Shown here: piece after piece, positions 18,038 to 27,092 of the stretch | Layout: each line of letters begins with the position of its first letter | How positions within the stretch are numbered: position 1 is the stretch's first letter | Assembly: GCA_963555775.3 (NCBI GenBank) | Contig: CAUVWY020000007.1 | Span: forward strand, 166,561-230,560 | Direction of reading: 5' to 3' | Length of the DNA stretch: 64,000 bases | From: JAJEDW01 sp963555775 | Lineage (GTDB): Bacteria > Acidobacteriota > Terriglobia > 20CM-2-55-15 | Position numbers and translations under genes: made by a program | Notes under the pieces: generated by a model | The model's input: only the letters and a program-made list of their open reading frames with translations | Databases searched by the model: none | What the model was told of the DNA's origin: nothing

Positions 18038-19594
18038 ATGCATTCTCGCACCCGAAGCGGTGCCGTTTACGGTATCGAAGCGGCTCTGATCGATGTCGAA
18101 GTCCACGTGGCGCCCGGCGGTAACGGCGAGATCCGTATCGTCGGTCTTCCAGACACTGCGATTCGCGAATCGCGCGCTCGCATCGAGGCCGCGATCCGCA
18201 ACTCCGGTTTCGAACTGCCCTACCGCCGAATAACGATCAACCTCGCACCCGCCAACGTGCGGAAGGAAGGATCGTCGTTCGATTTGCCGATCGCAGTCGC
18301 GATCCTGGCGAGCATGGGCGTCATTCAACGCGAGATCGATGACACGTTGATCATCGGAGAACTCGCCCTGGACGGCCGCATACGGCCGGTCCGGGGCGCG
18401 CTGTCGGTCGCAATGCTTGCTCGGGACCAGCGGGTTCCTTACCTGATCGTACCCGAGGCCAACGGCCCCGAGGCCGCGCTTGCCGATTCGGTGGCGGTTT
18501 ACGGACTTCGAACCCTGGGCGAAGTCGTCGAGCATCTCAACGGCACGCTCGAAACGCGGCCCCATCGCGCCCAACCGACGACACCGCTGCGAGAAACTCC
18601 GTCTGATTCGGAGGATTTTTCGGAGGTCCAGGGGCAACTGCACACCCGGCGGGCCATTGAAGTCGCAATCGCCGGGGGGCACAACATCCTGCTGGTCGGC
18701 AGCCCGGGTGCCGGCAAGACCATGTTGGCCCGCCGCATTCCCTCGATCATGCCGCCGATGACGGTGGAGGAAAGCCTCGAGACGACACGCGTCCATTCGG
18801 TGGCCGGCACATTGCCGCCCGGAAAGGGGCTGGTGGAACATCGTCCCTTTCGTGCCCCTCACCACACGGTTTCCGATGCCGGCCTGGTTGGGGGCGGATC
18901 GACTCCGCGTCCAGGAGAAGTCAGCCTGGCACACAAGGGCGTGCTGTTCCTCGACGAACTGCCCGAATTCCGGCGGCACGTTCTTGAAGTTTTGAGGCAA
19001 CCGCTCGAAGAACGCCGGGTGACGATCTCCCGCGCCCAGATGACCTTGTCCTTTCCGGCGGCTTTCGTGCTGGTCGCCTCAATGAATCCGTGCCCGTGTT
19101 CCTACCTGGGAGACGACCGCCATGAGTGCACATGCACGCCCGGCCAGATACAGCGGTATCGATCGCGGATTTCAGGCCCGTTGCTCGACCGGATCGACAT
19201 CCAGGTGCATGTGCCCGCGGTGAGTTATTCGGAAATGACAAACGTTCAACCCGCGGAGGACTCCGCCACCATCCGGCGGCGCGTGGTCGCGGCCCGCGAG
19301 CTTCAACTCGGCCGATTCAAGAACACCCCCGCCCGAACCAACGCGGGAATGTCCACCCGGCAAATGAACGAGCACTGCAAGTTGGACGAGGAGTGCAATC
19401 GCATCATGGAATACGCGATCCGGCGGCTGTCGATCTCGGCCAGGGGTTACACGCGAATCCTCAAGGTCGCACGCACCGTCGCCGATCTTGCCGAATCGGC
19501 GGCCATCGAGCCGCGGCACGTATCGGAAGCCGTCCGATACCGCACCATGGACATGGAAGCGGGGCGCCCAAATCCCTCAATATTGAGTATGTAG
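18038..19594 (+). CDS. comM: ComM/YifB-like AAA+ ATPase (Mg-chelatase family)
   Basis: The 518-residue protein has an N-terminal Lon-protease-like fold (residues ~10-140), Walker A VGSPGAGKT near residue 230, Walker B LFLDELPEF, a four-cysteine loop (CPC and CTC) and a C-terminal Mg-chelatase lid. ComM is a helicase that promotes branch migration of incoming DNA during transformation. The ATG at 18038 is chosen because MHSRTRSGAVYGIEA matches the family start; a TTG at 18005 is in frame. The tail GRPNPSILSM and the TAG stop come from a hairpin-repeat unit rather than from the family. Confidence 0.95.
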   Translation: MHSRTRSGAVYGIEAALIDVEVHVAPGGNGEIRIVGLPDTAIRESRARIEAAIRNSGFELPYRRITINLAPANVRKEGSSFDLPIAVAILASMGVIQREIDDTLIIGELALDGRIRPVRGALSVAMLARDQRVPYLIVPEANGPEAALADSVAVYGLRTLGEVVEHLNGTLETRPHRAQPTTPLRETPSDSEDFSEVQGQLHTRRAIEVAIAGGHNILLVGSPGAGKTMLARRIPSIMPPMTVEESLETTRVHSVAGTLPPGKGLVEHRPFRAPHHTVSDAGLVGGGSTPRPGEVSLAHKGVLFLDELPEFRRHVLEVLRQPLEERRVTISRAQMTLSFPAAFVLVASMNPCPCSYLGDDRHECTCTPGQIQRYRSRISGPLLDRIDIQVHVPAVSYSEMTNVQPAEDSATIRRRVVAARELQLGRFKNTPARTNAGMSTRQMNEHCKLDEECNRIMEYAIRRLSISARGYTRILKVARTVADLAESAAIEPRHVSEAVRYRTMDMEAGRPNPSILSM

Positions 19595-19675
19595 GGGCAG
19601 TCTATGACTGCCCAAATCAAGTCCCAGCGGGGCGCCCAAATCCCTGAATATTGAGCATGTAGGAGCAGTCTTGGA
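19567..19675. repeat. Two hairpin-repeat heads after comM
   Basis: The sequence AAATCCCTCAATATTGAG-TATGTAGGGGC leads into the hairpin GGGCAGTC-TAT-GACTGCCC, followed by a second, truncated unit that abuts the IS110 relic. The first box provides the comM stop codon. Confidence 0.85.
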
Positions 19676-19677
19676 AA

Positions 19678-20130
19678 TCAAGCACAAGGAAGCTCCTGAC
19701 GCCAAGAAACGCGATCACGGGCGATGGCGTTGAGGATGGTGAGGAGTTTGCGCATGCAGGCGGTGATGGCGACCTTGAGACGTTTACCGGATTGACGAAG
19801 GCGCTGGTAGACGTCGGCGATGGATGGATTGTGGCGGATGGCGACGGGGGTGGCCATGTAAAGGGCGCGTCGTACAGGAGCGCGACCACCCATGATCATG
19901 CGGCGGCCGCGGAAAGTGCCGCTGTCGCGGTTCATGGGGGCGACGCCGACCAGAGAGGCAACCTGGCGGCGATCCAGACAACCCAGTTCCGGGAGATGAG
20001 TCAGTAACGTGGTGGAGGTCGCAGGACCGACACCGGGAACACTGCGCAGAAGGTCGTCGGTTTCGAGCCATATTGGGCTGGACCGGATCGCGTGGTCGAT
20101 ATCGTGCTTCGACAGCGCCGCCGTGCCATG
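19678..20130 (-). pseudogene. IS110-family transposase, C-terminal relic
   Basis: The minus strand reads SVPGVGPATSTTLLTHLPEL, then GVAPMNRDSGTFRGRRMI and RALYMATPVAIRHNPSI, the conserved C-terminal (IS116/IS110/IS902) domain of IS110-family DEDD transposases. The N-terminal catalytic domain is missing: the frame breaks near 20130, next to the promoter of the phd-like gene. About 150 codons remain of an expected 300-400. It is a dead fragment. Confidence 0.8.
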
Positions 20131-20170
20131 CTAAATTAAGTACATATTCGTAACAGCCAAGGAGGTTTGA

Positions 20171-20452
20171 ATGATGCACCGTACGCAAGACACCTACCCA
20201 CTCAGCCACCTTCGCCAGCACATGAACGGCCATCTGGCCAGGGTGAAAGACGGCGCGGTCGAGACCATCACCCAGAACGGCGAAGCCGCCCTCGTGGTGA
20301 TGAGCCCGGAGACCTACGATTACATGATCGACGCGTTGCAACGCGGCCACATCTGGGATCAAGCCATTGACCGGATTAACAACGGCGAAGGAGGGAAGGA
20401 CGCTCGGCAGGCCATACGTGAGCTGGCCGACAAGCTCGGCGTCGAACTGTGA
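20171..20452 (+). CDS. Phd/YefM-type antitoxin
   Basis: The 93-residue protein has the Phd/YefM pattern YPLSHLRQHMNGHLARVKDG followed by ITQNGEAALVVMSPETYDYM, the DNA-binding and dimer region, with a disordered C-terminal toxin-neutralising tail. GGAGG lies six bases before the ATG. Its last codon overlaps the GTG start of a ParE/RelE-like toxin by four bases. Because an IS21 element has destroyed that toxin, the antitoxin now stands alone. It may still repress its own promoter or act on a related toxin elsewhere. Confidence 0.88.
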   Translation: MMHRTQDTYPLSHLRQHMNGHLARVKDGAVETITQNGEAALVVMSPETYDYMIDALQRGHIWDQAIDRINNGEGGKDARQAIRELADKLGVEL

Positions 20453-20794
20453 GCCCGGCATATCAGGTCGTGTATCTTCCTGAAGCCGAAGCTGCGCTTG
20501 AGAAAACCGCTACCTATATCAGGGACCACGACGGTCCTGAACGCGCAGCCAACTGGCTACGCCGCATGATGGAGAGCATCGACGCGCTGGAGTCGCTTTG
20601 ACAACGTAAAAAGGACCCACCCCGATCGAGTAAAAGGGACCCACCCCCGGGTTAATGGTTTGTAAGTGATTCCGCCGTCGAGGCCGTGGGAAGTGTGGGA
20701 GCCGAAGGCTTCCAAGCCACTGTGGGAACGCGCTGGCTTTGCAGCGGGTTTCCATGGGGGCGGCACTTTCCACAGCCCGCTGCGCCCGCGGTTT

Positions 20795-21586
20795 TCACGC
20801 GGATCCTCCGGCGGACCGGGGTTTGTTCTTCCGTTTGCCGGCGGCGCCTAGACTTTGGGTGAACCGGATACTTTCCCAATCGAACTGGTGAATGGCGCAG
20901 TGATGGGTCAGCCGGTCCAGCAGGGCTGCGGTCAGTGCGGCGTCACCGAAGACGCTGGTCCACTGTGCAAACGGCAGGTTCGATGTGACGATCAGCGAAC
21001 CCTTTTCGTAGCGGTCCGAGAAGACCTGAAACAGCAACTGCGCCCCCTCGGCCGAGAACGGGAGATAGCCGACTTCGTCCACGATGAGCAGCTCGAAGCG
21101 GGCCAGCTTGGCTAGGCGCCGGTTCAGTTGCCGTTCCTCGCGCGACTCGATCAAGGTGTTGACCAGCCCGGCGGCCGTGGTGAACCCGACGCGGTAGCCC
21201 CTCCGGCAGGCTTCCACACCCAGCGCCGTGGCGGCATGGGTTTTACCGGTTCCGTGCTTGCCCAACAGGACGACGTTCTCGTGCCGGGTAATGTAGCCGC
21301 ACTCGGCATAGTCGCGAACCTGGATCGCATCCAGCACCGGCCACTTCTTCAGGTCCGTGGTCTCCAGAGTCTTGAGCAGTGGGAACCGGGCCTCCCGTAG
21401 TCGACGCTGGACCTGATTGGCTTGCCGCTGTTCCAGCTCGCGGCTGGCCAGAGCCAATAGAAAGCCGGTGTACCCCTCGCCGGCCTCTTTGGCCTGTCGG
21501 GCGTGTTCCCGCCACTCCCGCACCATGGCCGGGAGCCGGAGTTGCCGCAGTGCGTCGTCGAGAACGATCTCCTGACCCGGACTCAT
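20795..21586 (-). CDS. istB: IstB-type AAA+ helper ATPase of IS21 element A
   Basis: The 263-residue protein has an N-terminal helical region (LDDALRQLRLPAMVREWREH), Walker A LLGKHGTGKTHAA near residue 105 and Walker B LLIVDEVGYLPFSAEGAQLLF. IstB is a DnaC-like clamp that loads target DNA for the IstA transposase. Its start overlaps the istA stop by four bases. The C-terminal KRKNKPRSAGG tail is basic. The copy at 52 kb differs by very few bases, including one residue in Walker B (L to I). Confidence 0.95.
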   Translation of the reverse strand: MSPGQEIVLDDALRQLRLPAMVREWREHARQAKEAGEGYTGFLLALASRELEQRQANQVQRRLREARFPLLKTLETTDLKKWPVLDAIQVRDYAECGYITRHENVVLLGKHGTGKTHAATALGVEACRRGYRVGFTTAAGLVNTLIESREERQLNRRLAKLARFELLIVDEVGYLPFSAEGAQLLFQVFSDRYEKGSLIVTSNLPFAQWTSVFGDAALTAALLDRLTHHCAIHQFDWESIRFTQSLGAAGKRKNKPRSAGGSA

Positions 21587-23106
21587 CGCGCACCCCCGGC
21601 CAGGAGACGGTCATATTGATCCAGATCGGCCCCAGCGATCGTCAGGTCGGTGATACCGGGCATCAACCCGGACTCGAGCGGCGCATGGGATCGAGTCGGC
21701 GTGTCCTCCCGCATCAGAATGTGCCGCACCGCTTCCAACTCGATACAGTGGGCATCGAGCGCTTCCTGGATGGCCGAGGACACCCGATCCAGATCCCAGT
21801 CCTGGTGGAGTTGCAGGATGCCGATGAACTCCCGGGTGCCCCGGCTGTACCCATGCCGATCCCGCAACCGCTCCAGCGCGGTCTCATATTGGGTCGGCCA
21901 TTGATCCCGCCACTGCCGGATCGGCCGGGCGCTCTCAAACGAGGCCACCTTCCGCCGGATCAACTCCAGGTAGTGCAACGGATCGATCCGCCAGTCGCTA
22001 TGACCGAACGCGCGGTCATGTTCGGCCACCTTCTTCTGGTCCGCGTAAAAGCTCACCCGGTCACAGCCGATATGGGCCCAGAGCCGGCGTCCCACATAGG
22101 CGGTCGGCACCGAATACCGGTTCCGATCCACCTGGGCGGTCTGATACGGGCTGATCCGGACTCCCACCACCTTCGTGTTCTCGAACCGCGTGTCGGGCAG
22201 TGCCAGGAGGCGTTCTTGCTCCACCGCGTGCCGCTCCCCAATCGTGCGATCGTCGGACCGGCCGCCGATCCGGCGCTGGTCGTCAGCCGCGCAGCGTTCC
22301 AGCAGTTGCGCGTTCAGATCCTCGAAGTCGGTCACCTCGGGAACCGGCACCAGGAAGTTCCGGCGTGCAAAGCCGACCAGGCCCTCGACACCGCATTTTT
22401 CCTGGCCCCGGGCCGGATTACAGAATCGCGCTTCAAACGTGTAGTGCGCCCGAAACGCCGTGAACCGGGCCTGCTCGACCCGAGCCTTCCCCTTCAGAAT
22501 CCGCTTCACGGCCGTCTTCAGGTTGTCGAAAACCAGGGTCGGGAATACGCCGCCGTACCAATCGAACGCCCGAATGTGACCGTCCAGGAACATCTCCTGC
22601 CGTTCCCACGGATAGGCCCGCACGAACGCCTTGCCCGAGTACCGGGACCGCATACAGAACAACTTGACCTGACGGTCTTCACCGTTCATCCGGACCCAGG
22701 CCGTGCCCCAGTCCACTTCGGCTTCACGGGCGTGTTCCGGGTCCAGCGGCACCACAGCGCCGGTCTGGTTCCAGCCCAACCGTGTCTTCCGTTCCCGAAC
22801 CCAGCGGCGTACCGTCGCCTCGGCTCCGGTAAATTCATGCTCCTCCACCAGACGTTGCCACACCCGGTGCGCGGTGTGGCGTTGCTTGACGGGCTGGTCC
22901 CGGTCCGCCTGGAGCCAGGCATCTACGATCCCGGCGACCGGGTCCATCACCGGACAGGCGGGCTCCTTCTCTCGCCGATACCTGGGCTCCTGTCCGGCCA
23001 ATACTTTCCGGACCGTCCGTCGCGTGTGCCCGGTCTCCCGGGCGATCTGTCGAATGCTTTTCTTGTAAACCCGATCTGCGGTTCTGATCAACTCGTACTG
23101 ATCCAT
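21583..23106 (-). CDS. istA: IstA transposase of IS21 element A
   Basis: The 507-residue transposase begins with an N-terminal helix-turn-helix (QYELIRTADRVYKKSIRQIA then GHTRRTVRKVLAG) that binds the IS ends. It continues with a DDE integrase core (EAEVDWGTAWVRMNGEDRQV, then FPTLVFDNLKTAV, then a GGVEGLVG-like region) and a beta-barrel C-terminal domain. Here the conserved segment reads GQEKCGVEGLVG; copy 2 reads GQEKGGVEGLVG, so this copy carries a Gly to Cys change near the catalytic Glu that could weaken it. Start ATG 23106 is preferred over an upstream ATG because the fold begins there. Confidence 0.93.
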   Translation of the reverse strand: MDQYELIRTADRVYKKSIRQIARETGHTRRTVRKVLAGQEPRYRREKEPACPVMDPVAGIVDAWLQADRDQPVKQRHTAHRVWQRLVEEHEFTGAEATVRRWVRERKTRLGWNQTGAVVPLDPEHAREAEVDWGTAWVRMNGEDRQVKLFCMRSRYSGKAFVRAYPWERQEMFLDGHIRAFDWYGGVFPTLVFDNLKTAVKRILKGKARVEQARFTAFRAHYTFEARFCNPARGQEKCGVEGLVGFARRNFLVPVPEVTDFEDLNAQLLERCAADDQRRIGGRSDDRTIGERHAVEQERLLALPDTRFENTKVVGVRISPYQTAQVDRNRYSVPTAYVGRRLWAHIGCDRVSFYADQKKVAEHDRAFGHSDWRIDPLHYLELIRRKVASFESARPIRQWRDQWPTQYETALERLRDRHGYSRGTREFIGILQLHQDWDLDRVSSAIQEALDAHCIELEAVRHILMREDTPTRSHAPLESGLMPGITDLTIAGADLDQYDRLLAGGAR

Positions 23107-23424
23107 CCCTATCAATCCTCGCCTCCCACCCGCGTGCCTGTTCTTCCAGTTCACGCTTCCGGGGAGGCTATCAGGGGTGGGTCCCTTTTCCTCGATCAGA
23201 GCCCCGTTTGGTGGGTCCCTTTTACGTTATCGAAATCACTGGAGACCATGCCGGCGATCTTTGCCGAACGAGGGATGCGCGGCGGGTGGAAGATTCGCGC
23301 CAAGCCCATCATGAGCCATATCGCGTATTACGTCATCGGCGAACCCCGCCGTGTATTGTTCATTATCGACATCGTTGGCGGCGCGCAGGGATCCAGACGC
23401 GACAAATATGAAAACACCGCGTAA

Positions 23425-23707
23425 CGCTGACGGGAAAAATAGTTGACGCTGGACAACACGCGCCGGTACCCGCGCCAGGGACGAGATGCCCGGCGTTCTC
23501 AGGCGCGTGCGTCGCGCCGGTCGCGCCGGATCAAGCGCCAGGCGCGCTACCGCGCGCAAGAAAGGACTCAATATTCAGGATGGAGGCAATTCGGTTGCGA
23601 GCGGCGTTCGTTTGGGATAGACCGTTAAACTGTACTGGGCGACTGCTTTAGCGACGTTATCTGACGGCGGCTCGAATTGACATCCCCACGATCGGGACGA
23701 ATTGGAA
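23425..23707. other. Gap with repeat fragments after the split toxin
   Basis: This stretch holds GC-rich CGTTCTCAGGCG words, a lone CTCAATATTCAGGATGG box, and the phrase GTTAAACTGTACTGGG (about 23625-23640) that also flanks the coiled-coil genes at 27.07 and 50.0 kb. No gene was seen. Confidence 0.5.
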
Positions 23708-24007
23708 TTAGTCGCCACCCAACTGTTTTTCGACCGAATCTACGTATTCCAGTGCTTCCATGGCCGAGTTGAAATAAACCATTTTTTCTGCCCCAAAGAA
23801 AGCCATCTCGAATTGTCCATTCTTGTAGTTTGCACTGAGGCTCTGACCGGCCAATTCTCTGAAAACAAAATGAGTTGAGTTCGTGCTCCACCCTGCGTCT
23901 CTAAATGCAGAGAGTTTTTCTCGGCGTTCGGCGTTGAGTTCGTCAACTGCACGAAGACTCGCCGCAAGTTGTTTCGGGTCTGGCTTCTCCAACATGTGAT
24001 CAGTCAT
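23708..24007 (-). CDS. Hypothetical protein, about 99 residues
   Basis: I do not recognise this protein. From ATG 24007 it reads MTDHMLEKPDPKQLAASLRA and then an alpha/beta segment, WSTNSTHFVFRELAGQSLSANY, ending EALEYVDSVEKQLGGD. It is hydrophilic with no signal peptide or membrane span. It is less GC-rich than its neighbours, hinting at acquisition. It lies between the coiled-coil gene at 24137 and the conserved CAGTACAGTTTAAC flank normally found right after that gene, so it appears to have been inserted into that module. Confidence 0.55.
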   Translation of the reverse strand: MTDHMLEKPDPKQLAASLRAVDELNAERREKLSAFRDAGWSTNSTHFVFRELAGQSLSANYKNGQFEMAFFGAEKMVYFNSAMEALEYVDSVEKQLGGD

Positions 24008-24136
24008 ATTCGCACCAAGTGAAAGAGTTTGAGAATCGGATACAGCCAAAAGGTGTCGTATCTTCTACACGGTAGGATTATTTTACCACCTATAACGTCG
24101 AGGCTGGCACGGCGTCCAGAGCCTCGGAGCCGTGGG

Positions 24137-24424
24137 TTAGCTGGCGGCGGCCCGTCCGGTGATGGCCTCGCGCAATCCTTCCAGCAACCCTTCGAGCTTG
24201 GCTTGGCTATGCTCCACCCGCCCCAGGCGATCTGACAACTGCTTCATGTCTTCTCGCAGCCGCGCCTCCAACCGGTTGATCCTCTCATCCAGACGGGATT
24301 CCAGCCGCACAATGTCTTGCCGAATGTCCTGTCGCAGGCCACGGATGCTGGTCAGCATCAACCCGGCCAAGGTGGCGCCCACCGCCAGGTTCGCAATCAG
24401 GATGCCAGCCAACTCGAAGCTCAT
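24137..24424 (-). CDS. KID-repeat membrane coiled-coil protein, copy 1
   Basis: The 95-residue protein is one of six close paralogues in the window. It has an N-terminal membrane span (SFELAGILIANLAVGATLAG), a short RGLRQDIRQD linker, a coiled coil with LESRLDERINRLEARLRED, and the conserved C-terminus KLEGLLEGLREAITGRAAAS. This copy has the fewest 11-residue repeats. ATG 24424 follows GGGAGAAAGT, the same ribosome site seen in the other copies. Function is unknown. The topology suggests a small inner-membrane protein with a cytoplasmic or periplasmic rod. Confidence 0.8.
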   Translation of the reverse strand: MSFELAGILIANLAVGATLAGLMLTSIRGLRQDIRQDIVRLESRLDERINRLEARLREDMKQLSDRLGRVEHSQAKLEGLLEGLREAITGRAAAS

Positions 24425-24484
24425 ACTTTCTCCCAATCAATCCGTCGGCCCATTCTCCCACGGCCCGTGACACAAAACCACAGA

Positions 24485-24960
24485 GAAGCGGAATTGGGCG
24501 GTCTGTGACCGCCCAATTCGAGATCGTGCCGTCGTAGACGGCACCTACAGGGGGAATCGGAATGGGAGGGGGAGCGCGATTCAAGTCCGAACTCTTCCTG
24601 TAGGGGCGGGCTATGACCGCACCAATCACGTCCGAGATCGTGCCGTCGTAGACGGCACCTACAGGGGGAATCGGAATGGGAGGGGAAGCACGAATCAACT
24701 CCGAACTCTTCCTGTAGGGGCTGTCTATGACTGCCCGAATCACGTCCGAGATCGTGCCGTCGTAGACGGCACCTACAGGGGAATCGGAATGGGAGGGGAA
24801 GCACGAATCAACTCCGAACTCTTCCTGTAGGGGCTGTCTATGACTGCCCGAATCAAGTTCGAAATCCGCACCTTTATCATTCCGACAACTTATGAGAACA
24901 GCGAATGGGACAGAGCCCAAACCCCGAACCCGCACCTACAGTGGGAGTGGACGCGGCGCT
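24485..24960. repeat. Hairpin repeat cluster with GTGCCGTC stems
   Basis: About seven hairpins alternate between GTGCCGTC-GTA-GACGGCAC and stems of the GGGCAGTC or GGGCGGTC types. They are linked by GGGAATCGGAATGGGAGGGG and by GAACTCTTCCTGTAGGGGC. Units of roughly 115 bp repeat twice with small differences. From 24885 to 24960 the repeat words fade and no gene is present. Confidence 0.9.
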
Positions 24961-25043
24961 TGATCCGGCGTGACCGGCGCCAGGAAACCGCCTGAGAACA
25001 CGCCGCTACGCGCGCGGCGCATGGGAATGCGCCGTTGGGCCCC

Positions 25044-25730
25044 TCAGGGTGGAGTCGTCGGCAGATCCCAGGGTTTTCCCGCGGTATCGAAGAAACTCAA
25101 TGTTCCCGACGAAGCCTGGCCCGCGGCCCCGTTGAACAGGATGAACTGCGTGGACCACCCCGAGGAGTCCACGATATGCGGAAAGAATCGGTCCGCCATG
25201 GTCGTCGGTTGGGTTTCATCCGTTGGCGGTGTGGTCGTCATCTTGAGCTCGCCCTTGTCATTGTAGCGCAATCGCAGTCCCACGATGGCCACATCTTCGG
25301 TCGACGTGACCCGGACCACTCCCGAAAATTCGGCCGGAAGCGAGTCGATGATATCGTCGATGAAACGGGCCACCTGACCCGACGGTGCAAGCGAAAAACT
25401 GACCGGGGCGACCGCCATGGATCCATCCAGGCGCATCACCTCCAGCGTCACACTATTGTCCGTGTCGGCCGCGTTGGTAATCGCCAGCCCGGTTCGGATC
25501 GATCCCGGCTCATTGGGCGTTCCCGACAATTCGACGTAGACCCGGAATGCCGATCCCGCCGGAAGGGCGGGCACGCCAGCTTCCGAAACGGTCTTGCTAC
25601 CGGAGGCGAACGAGAAAACGACGAGGCCAGAGGGCGCGGCGTTTCTACGGTTCGGGGTCGCACGCACGGACCCACTGGTTACCCCGCCCGACGGATTCGA
25701 CGTAACGATCCGATACGAGGCACGCGGCGC
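25044..25730 (-). pseudogene. 3' remnant of a large secreted protein gene
   Basis: About 228 codons are open, reading ASYRIVTSNPSGGVTSGS, then PAGSAFRVYVELSG, GLAITNAADTDNSVTLEV and a C-terminal FFPHIVDSSGWSTQFILFN to GTLSFFDTAGKPWDLP. This resembles the C-terminal beta-rich part of large extracellular proteins common in Acidobacteria-like genomes, and has a similar flavour to the secreted proteins at 27.5 and 33.5 kb. There is no start or signal peptide. The 5' side is cut by a GC-rich repeat at 25733. It is probably a decayed fragment. Confidence 0.6.
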
Positions 25731-25840
25731 TTGATCCGGCGTAAGGCACACGCCGCTACGCGCTCGGCGCGAGGGACACGCCGGGGCACACGCCGCTACG
25801 CGCTCGGCGTGAGGAACACGCCGGGGCACACGCCAGTACA
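25731..25840. repeat. GC-rich direct repeats
   Basis: The block starts with GCGCTTGATCCGGCG, then ACACGCCGCTACGCGCTCGGCG occurs twice with a GACACGCCGGGGC linker. The same words occur at 24.96-25.02 kb, in the inverted-repeat element at 374-613 and at 58.23 kb. They form a second intergenic repeat family distinct from the hairpins. Confidence 0.75.
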
Positions 25841-26269
25841 TCAGGCGAGGGGGTTCACCCACTGCAGACCCGGAAATCGTGCCATGTCCGCGTCGGTCGA
25901 GTGGAGCTCCGCTTGGTGCTCGATGGCCAAGGCGGCGAGGTGCGCGTCGGTCGTCAAATTGCCACCCCCGCCCACCGCCTTGAGGAGATCGAACAGAATG
26001 TCCGCATGACGAACGCCAGGGTGGATAAGAATCGTCTGCGGTCGAACGAGCCAGGACCGGATACGCGTGCAAGCACCATCCATGTCGAGGGGATTGTCGA
26101 GTATCTTCGGGTGCGTGGCGATGCGAATGAACCCCAGGATAGAGACCCACGGAAGACCCACACTGCCGGTCCCGTTCATCAGCGACTCCCACCACTCCCG
26201 CGCCGCCCGGTGCCGTTGGAATTCTGAATCGTGAGCGTGCAGCAGCAGGTTGACGTCAGGAATGATCAC
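25841..26269 (-). CDS. vapC: VapC-type PIN-domain ribonuclease toxin
   Basis: The 142-residue protein has the PIN active-site pattern: IPDVNLLLHAHD at the start, an acidic residue in the middle of the fold, and TTDAHLAALAIEHQAEL then STDADMARFPGLQWVNP at the end. PIN toxins cut RNA with a metal ion. The gene follows the VapB-like antitoxin with a 4-bp overlap. The length and all acidic positions look normal, so the pair should be functional. The end of the gene touches the GC-rich repeat at 25.8 kb. Confidence 0.92.
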   Translation of the reverse strand: MIIPDVNLLLHAHDSEFQRHRAAREWWESLMNGTGSVGLPWVSILGFIRIATHPKILDNPLDMDGACTRIRSWLVRPQTILIHPGVRHADILFDLLKAVGGGGNLTTDAHLAALAIEHQAELHSTDADMARFPGLQWVNPLA

Positions 26270-26526
26270 CGGTTCCTCTGTCGAGCCAGTTCATCCGCCT
26301 CCAACTCGTCAACAAGCTGATTGAGCCGGTCGACATCGACACCCGGCTTGAAGGCGAAGGGGTGGGGATTCACCTTGTAGCGAGACCCCCGAGGCGGTTT
26401 ACCCTGCATCCCCAGCCCGAGCCGCAACGCGTCGTTCACAACGGCTTTCAAGCTTTTGTCAGTGCGTCGGATTTCGTGTTGCAGGAGCCGCTCGACATCC
26501 GGATCAATTGTCAGCGTGGTTCGCAT
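26266..26526 (-). CDS. vapB: VapB-type ribbon-helix-helix antitoxin
   Basis: From ATG 26526 this 86-residue protein begins MRTTLTIDPDVERLLQHEIR, a ribbon-helix-helix DNA-binding domain, and continues with KSLKAVVNDALRLGLG and a basic-to-acidic tail (DRLNQLVDELEADELARQRNR) that should wrap the toxin. An upstream ATG at 26538 is also possible. The segment just upstream carries ATGAT-AGGC-ATCAT, a small inverted repeat that could be its operator. It pairs with the PIN toxin downstream. Confidence 0.88.
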   Translation of the reverse strand: MRTTLTIDPDVERLLQHEIRRTDKSLKAVVNDALRLGLGMQGKPPRGSRYKVNPHPFAFKPGVDVDRLNQLVDELEADELARQRNR

Positions 26527-26592
26527 GAGACGCATCATGATGCCTATCATAGGTGATGTCAAGATGTGCCTCCCGCAGATCCCCCCTATCAA

Positions 26593-26934
26593 GGCGGTCT
26601 CTGAAGGTCCATAACGGTCCGCCTGTCAACGGGGCCCTTGCCCGGATGCTGAGGCGATCTTATGGCCACCCACTGAGACCCTCGCCGAAGGTGAAGGCGG
26701 CCACGGCCCGCTCAAGGCGCTCTGTCCCACTCTCCCGCTCGCCCAGGGTCACTAGGGCGACACCGATCGCCATATACAGAGAGGCGCGGCGCGTGGATAG
26801 GCGCGTTCAACGGCGCATTCCCATGCGCCGCGCGCGCTCTTCTTCCCCCTGTAATGCACGACAGGAGCAGGCCAAGCCCAAGCGGCTCGATATTCAGGAT
26901 GGGGACTGACCTTGGGAAATATTGTGCGGATCGT
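26593..26934. other. Non-coding stretch upstream of vapB
   Basis: No convincing gene is present. Short GC-rich palindromes (GGCGCGGCGCGTGGATAGGC and GCGCATTCCCATGCGCCG) and a CGATATTCAGGATGGGG box near 26888 belong to the intergenic repeat families. Confidence 0.45.
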
Positions 26935-27005
26935 GCAGTAACCGTGCAGTCATAGACTGCACCTACAGTGGGAATCGGAGTGGGAGTGGGAATGGGAGGA
27001 AGAGC
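26935..27005. repeat. Hairpin repeat with G-rich spacer
   Basis: The hairpin GTGCAGTC-ATA-GACTGCAC (26943-26961) is followed by a G-rich spacer with runs of GGG separated by AAT or AGT (26965-27000). Confidence 0.85.
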
Positions 27006-27092
27006 GGACGTGGCGCGGTGTTCGGGGTCGGGGCTAGCGGCGTTCGTTTGGGATAGACGGTTAAACTGTACTGGGTGTCTGCATTGCCTCCA

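Larger units (their letters stand above)
20593..23238 (-). mobile_element. IS21-family element A, copy 1 (2646 bp)
   Basis: The ends are imperfect inverted repeats sharing AACGTAAAA and GGACCCACC. The element is flanked by a 6-bp target duplication CTGGAG (20587-20592 and 23239-23244). It holds istA and istB on the minus strand. A second copy of exactly the same length lies at 51993-54638. A palindromic stretch downstream of istB (CCGTGGGAAGTGTGG to CCACAGCCC) is part of the element. Confidence 0.95.
20449..23424 (+). pseudogene. ParE/RelE-like toxin split by an IS21 element
   Basis: The 5' part (20449-20592) reads SPAYQVVYLPEAEAALEK and ends at codon 48. The 3' part (23245-23424) reads TMPAIFAERGMRGGWKIR to DKYENTA. 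Removing the IS21 copy and one CTGGAG target duplication joins IDALE to TMPAIF in frame and yields a 107-residue ParE/RelE-superfamily toxin with normal length. The GTG start overlaps the antitoxin stop. As it stands, translation ends three codons into the element (TGA at 20599-20601), so the toxin is inactive. Confidence 0.9.
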
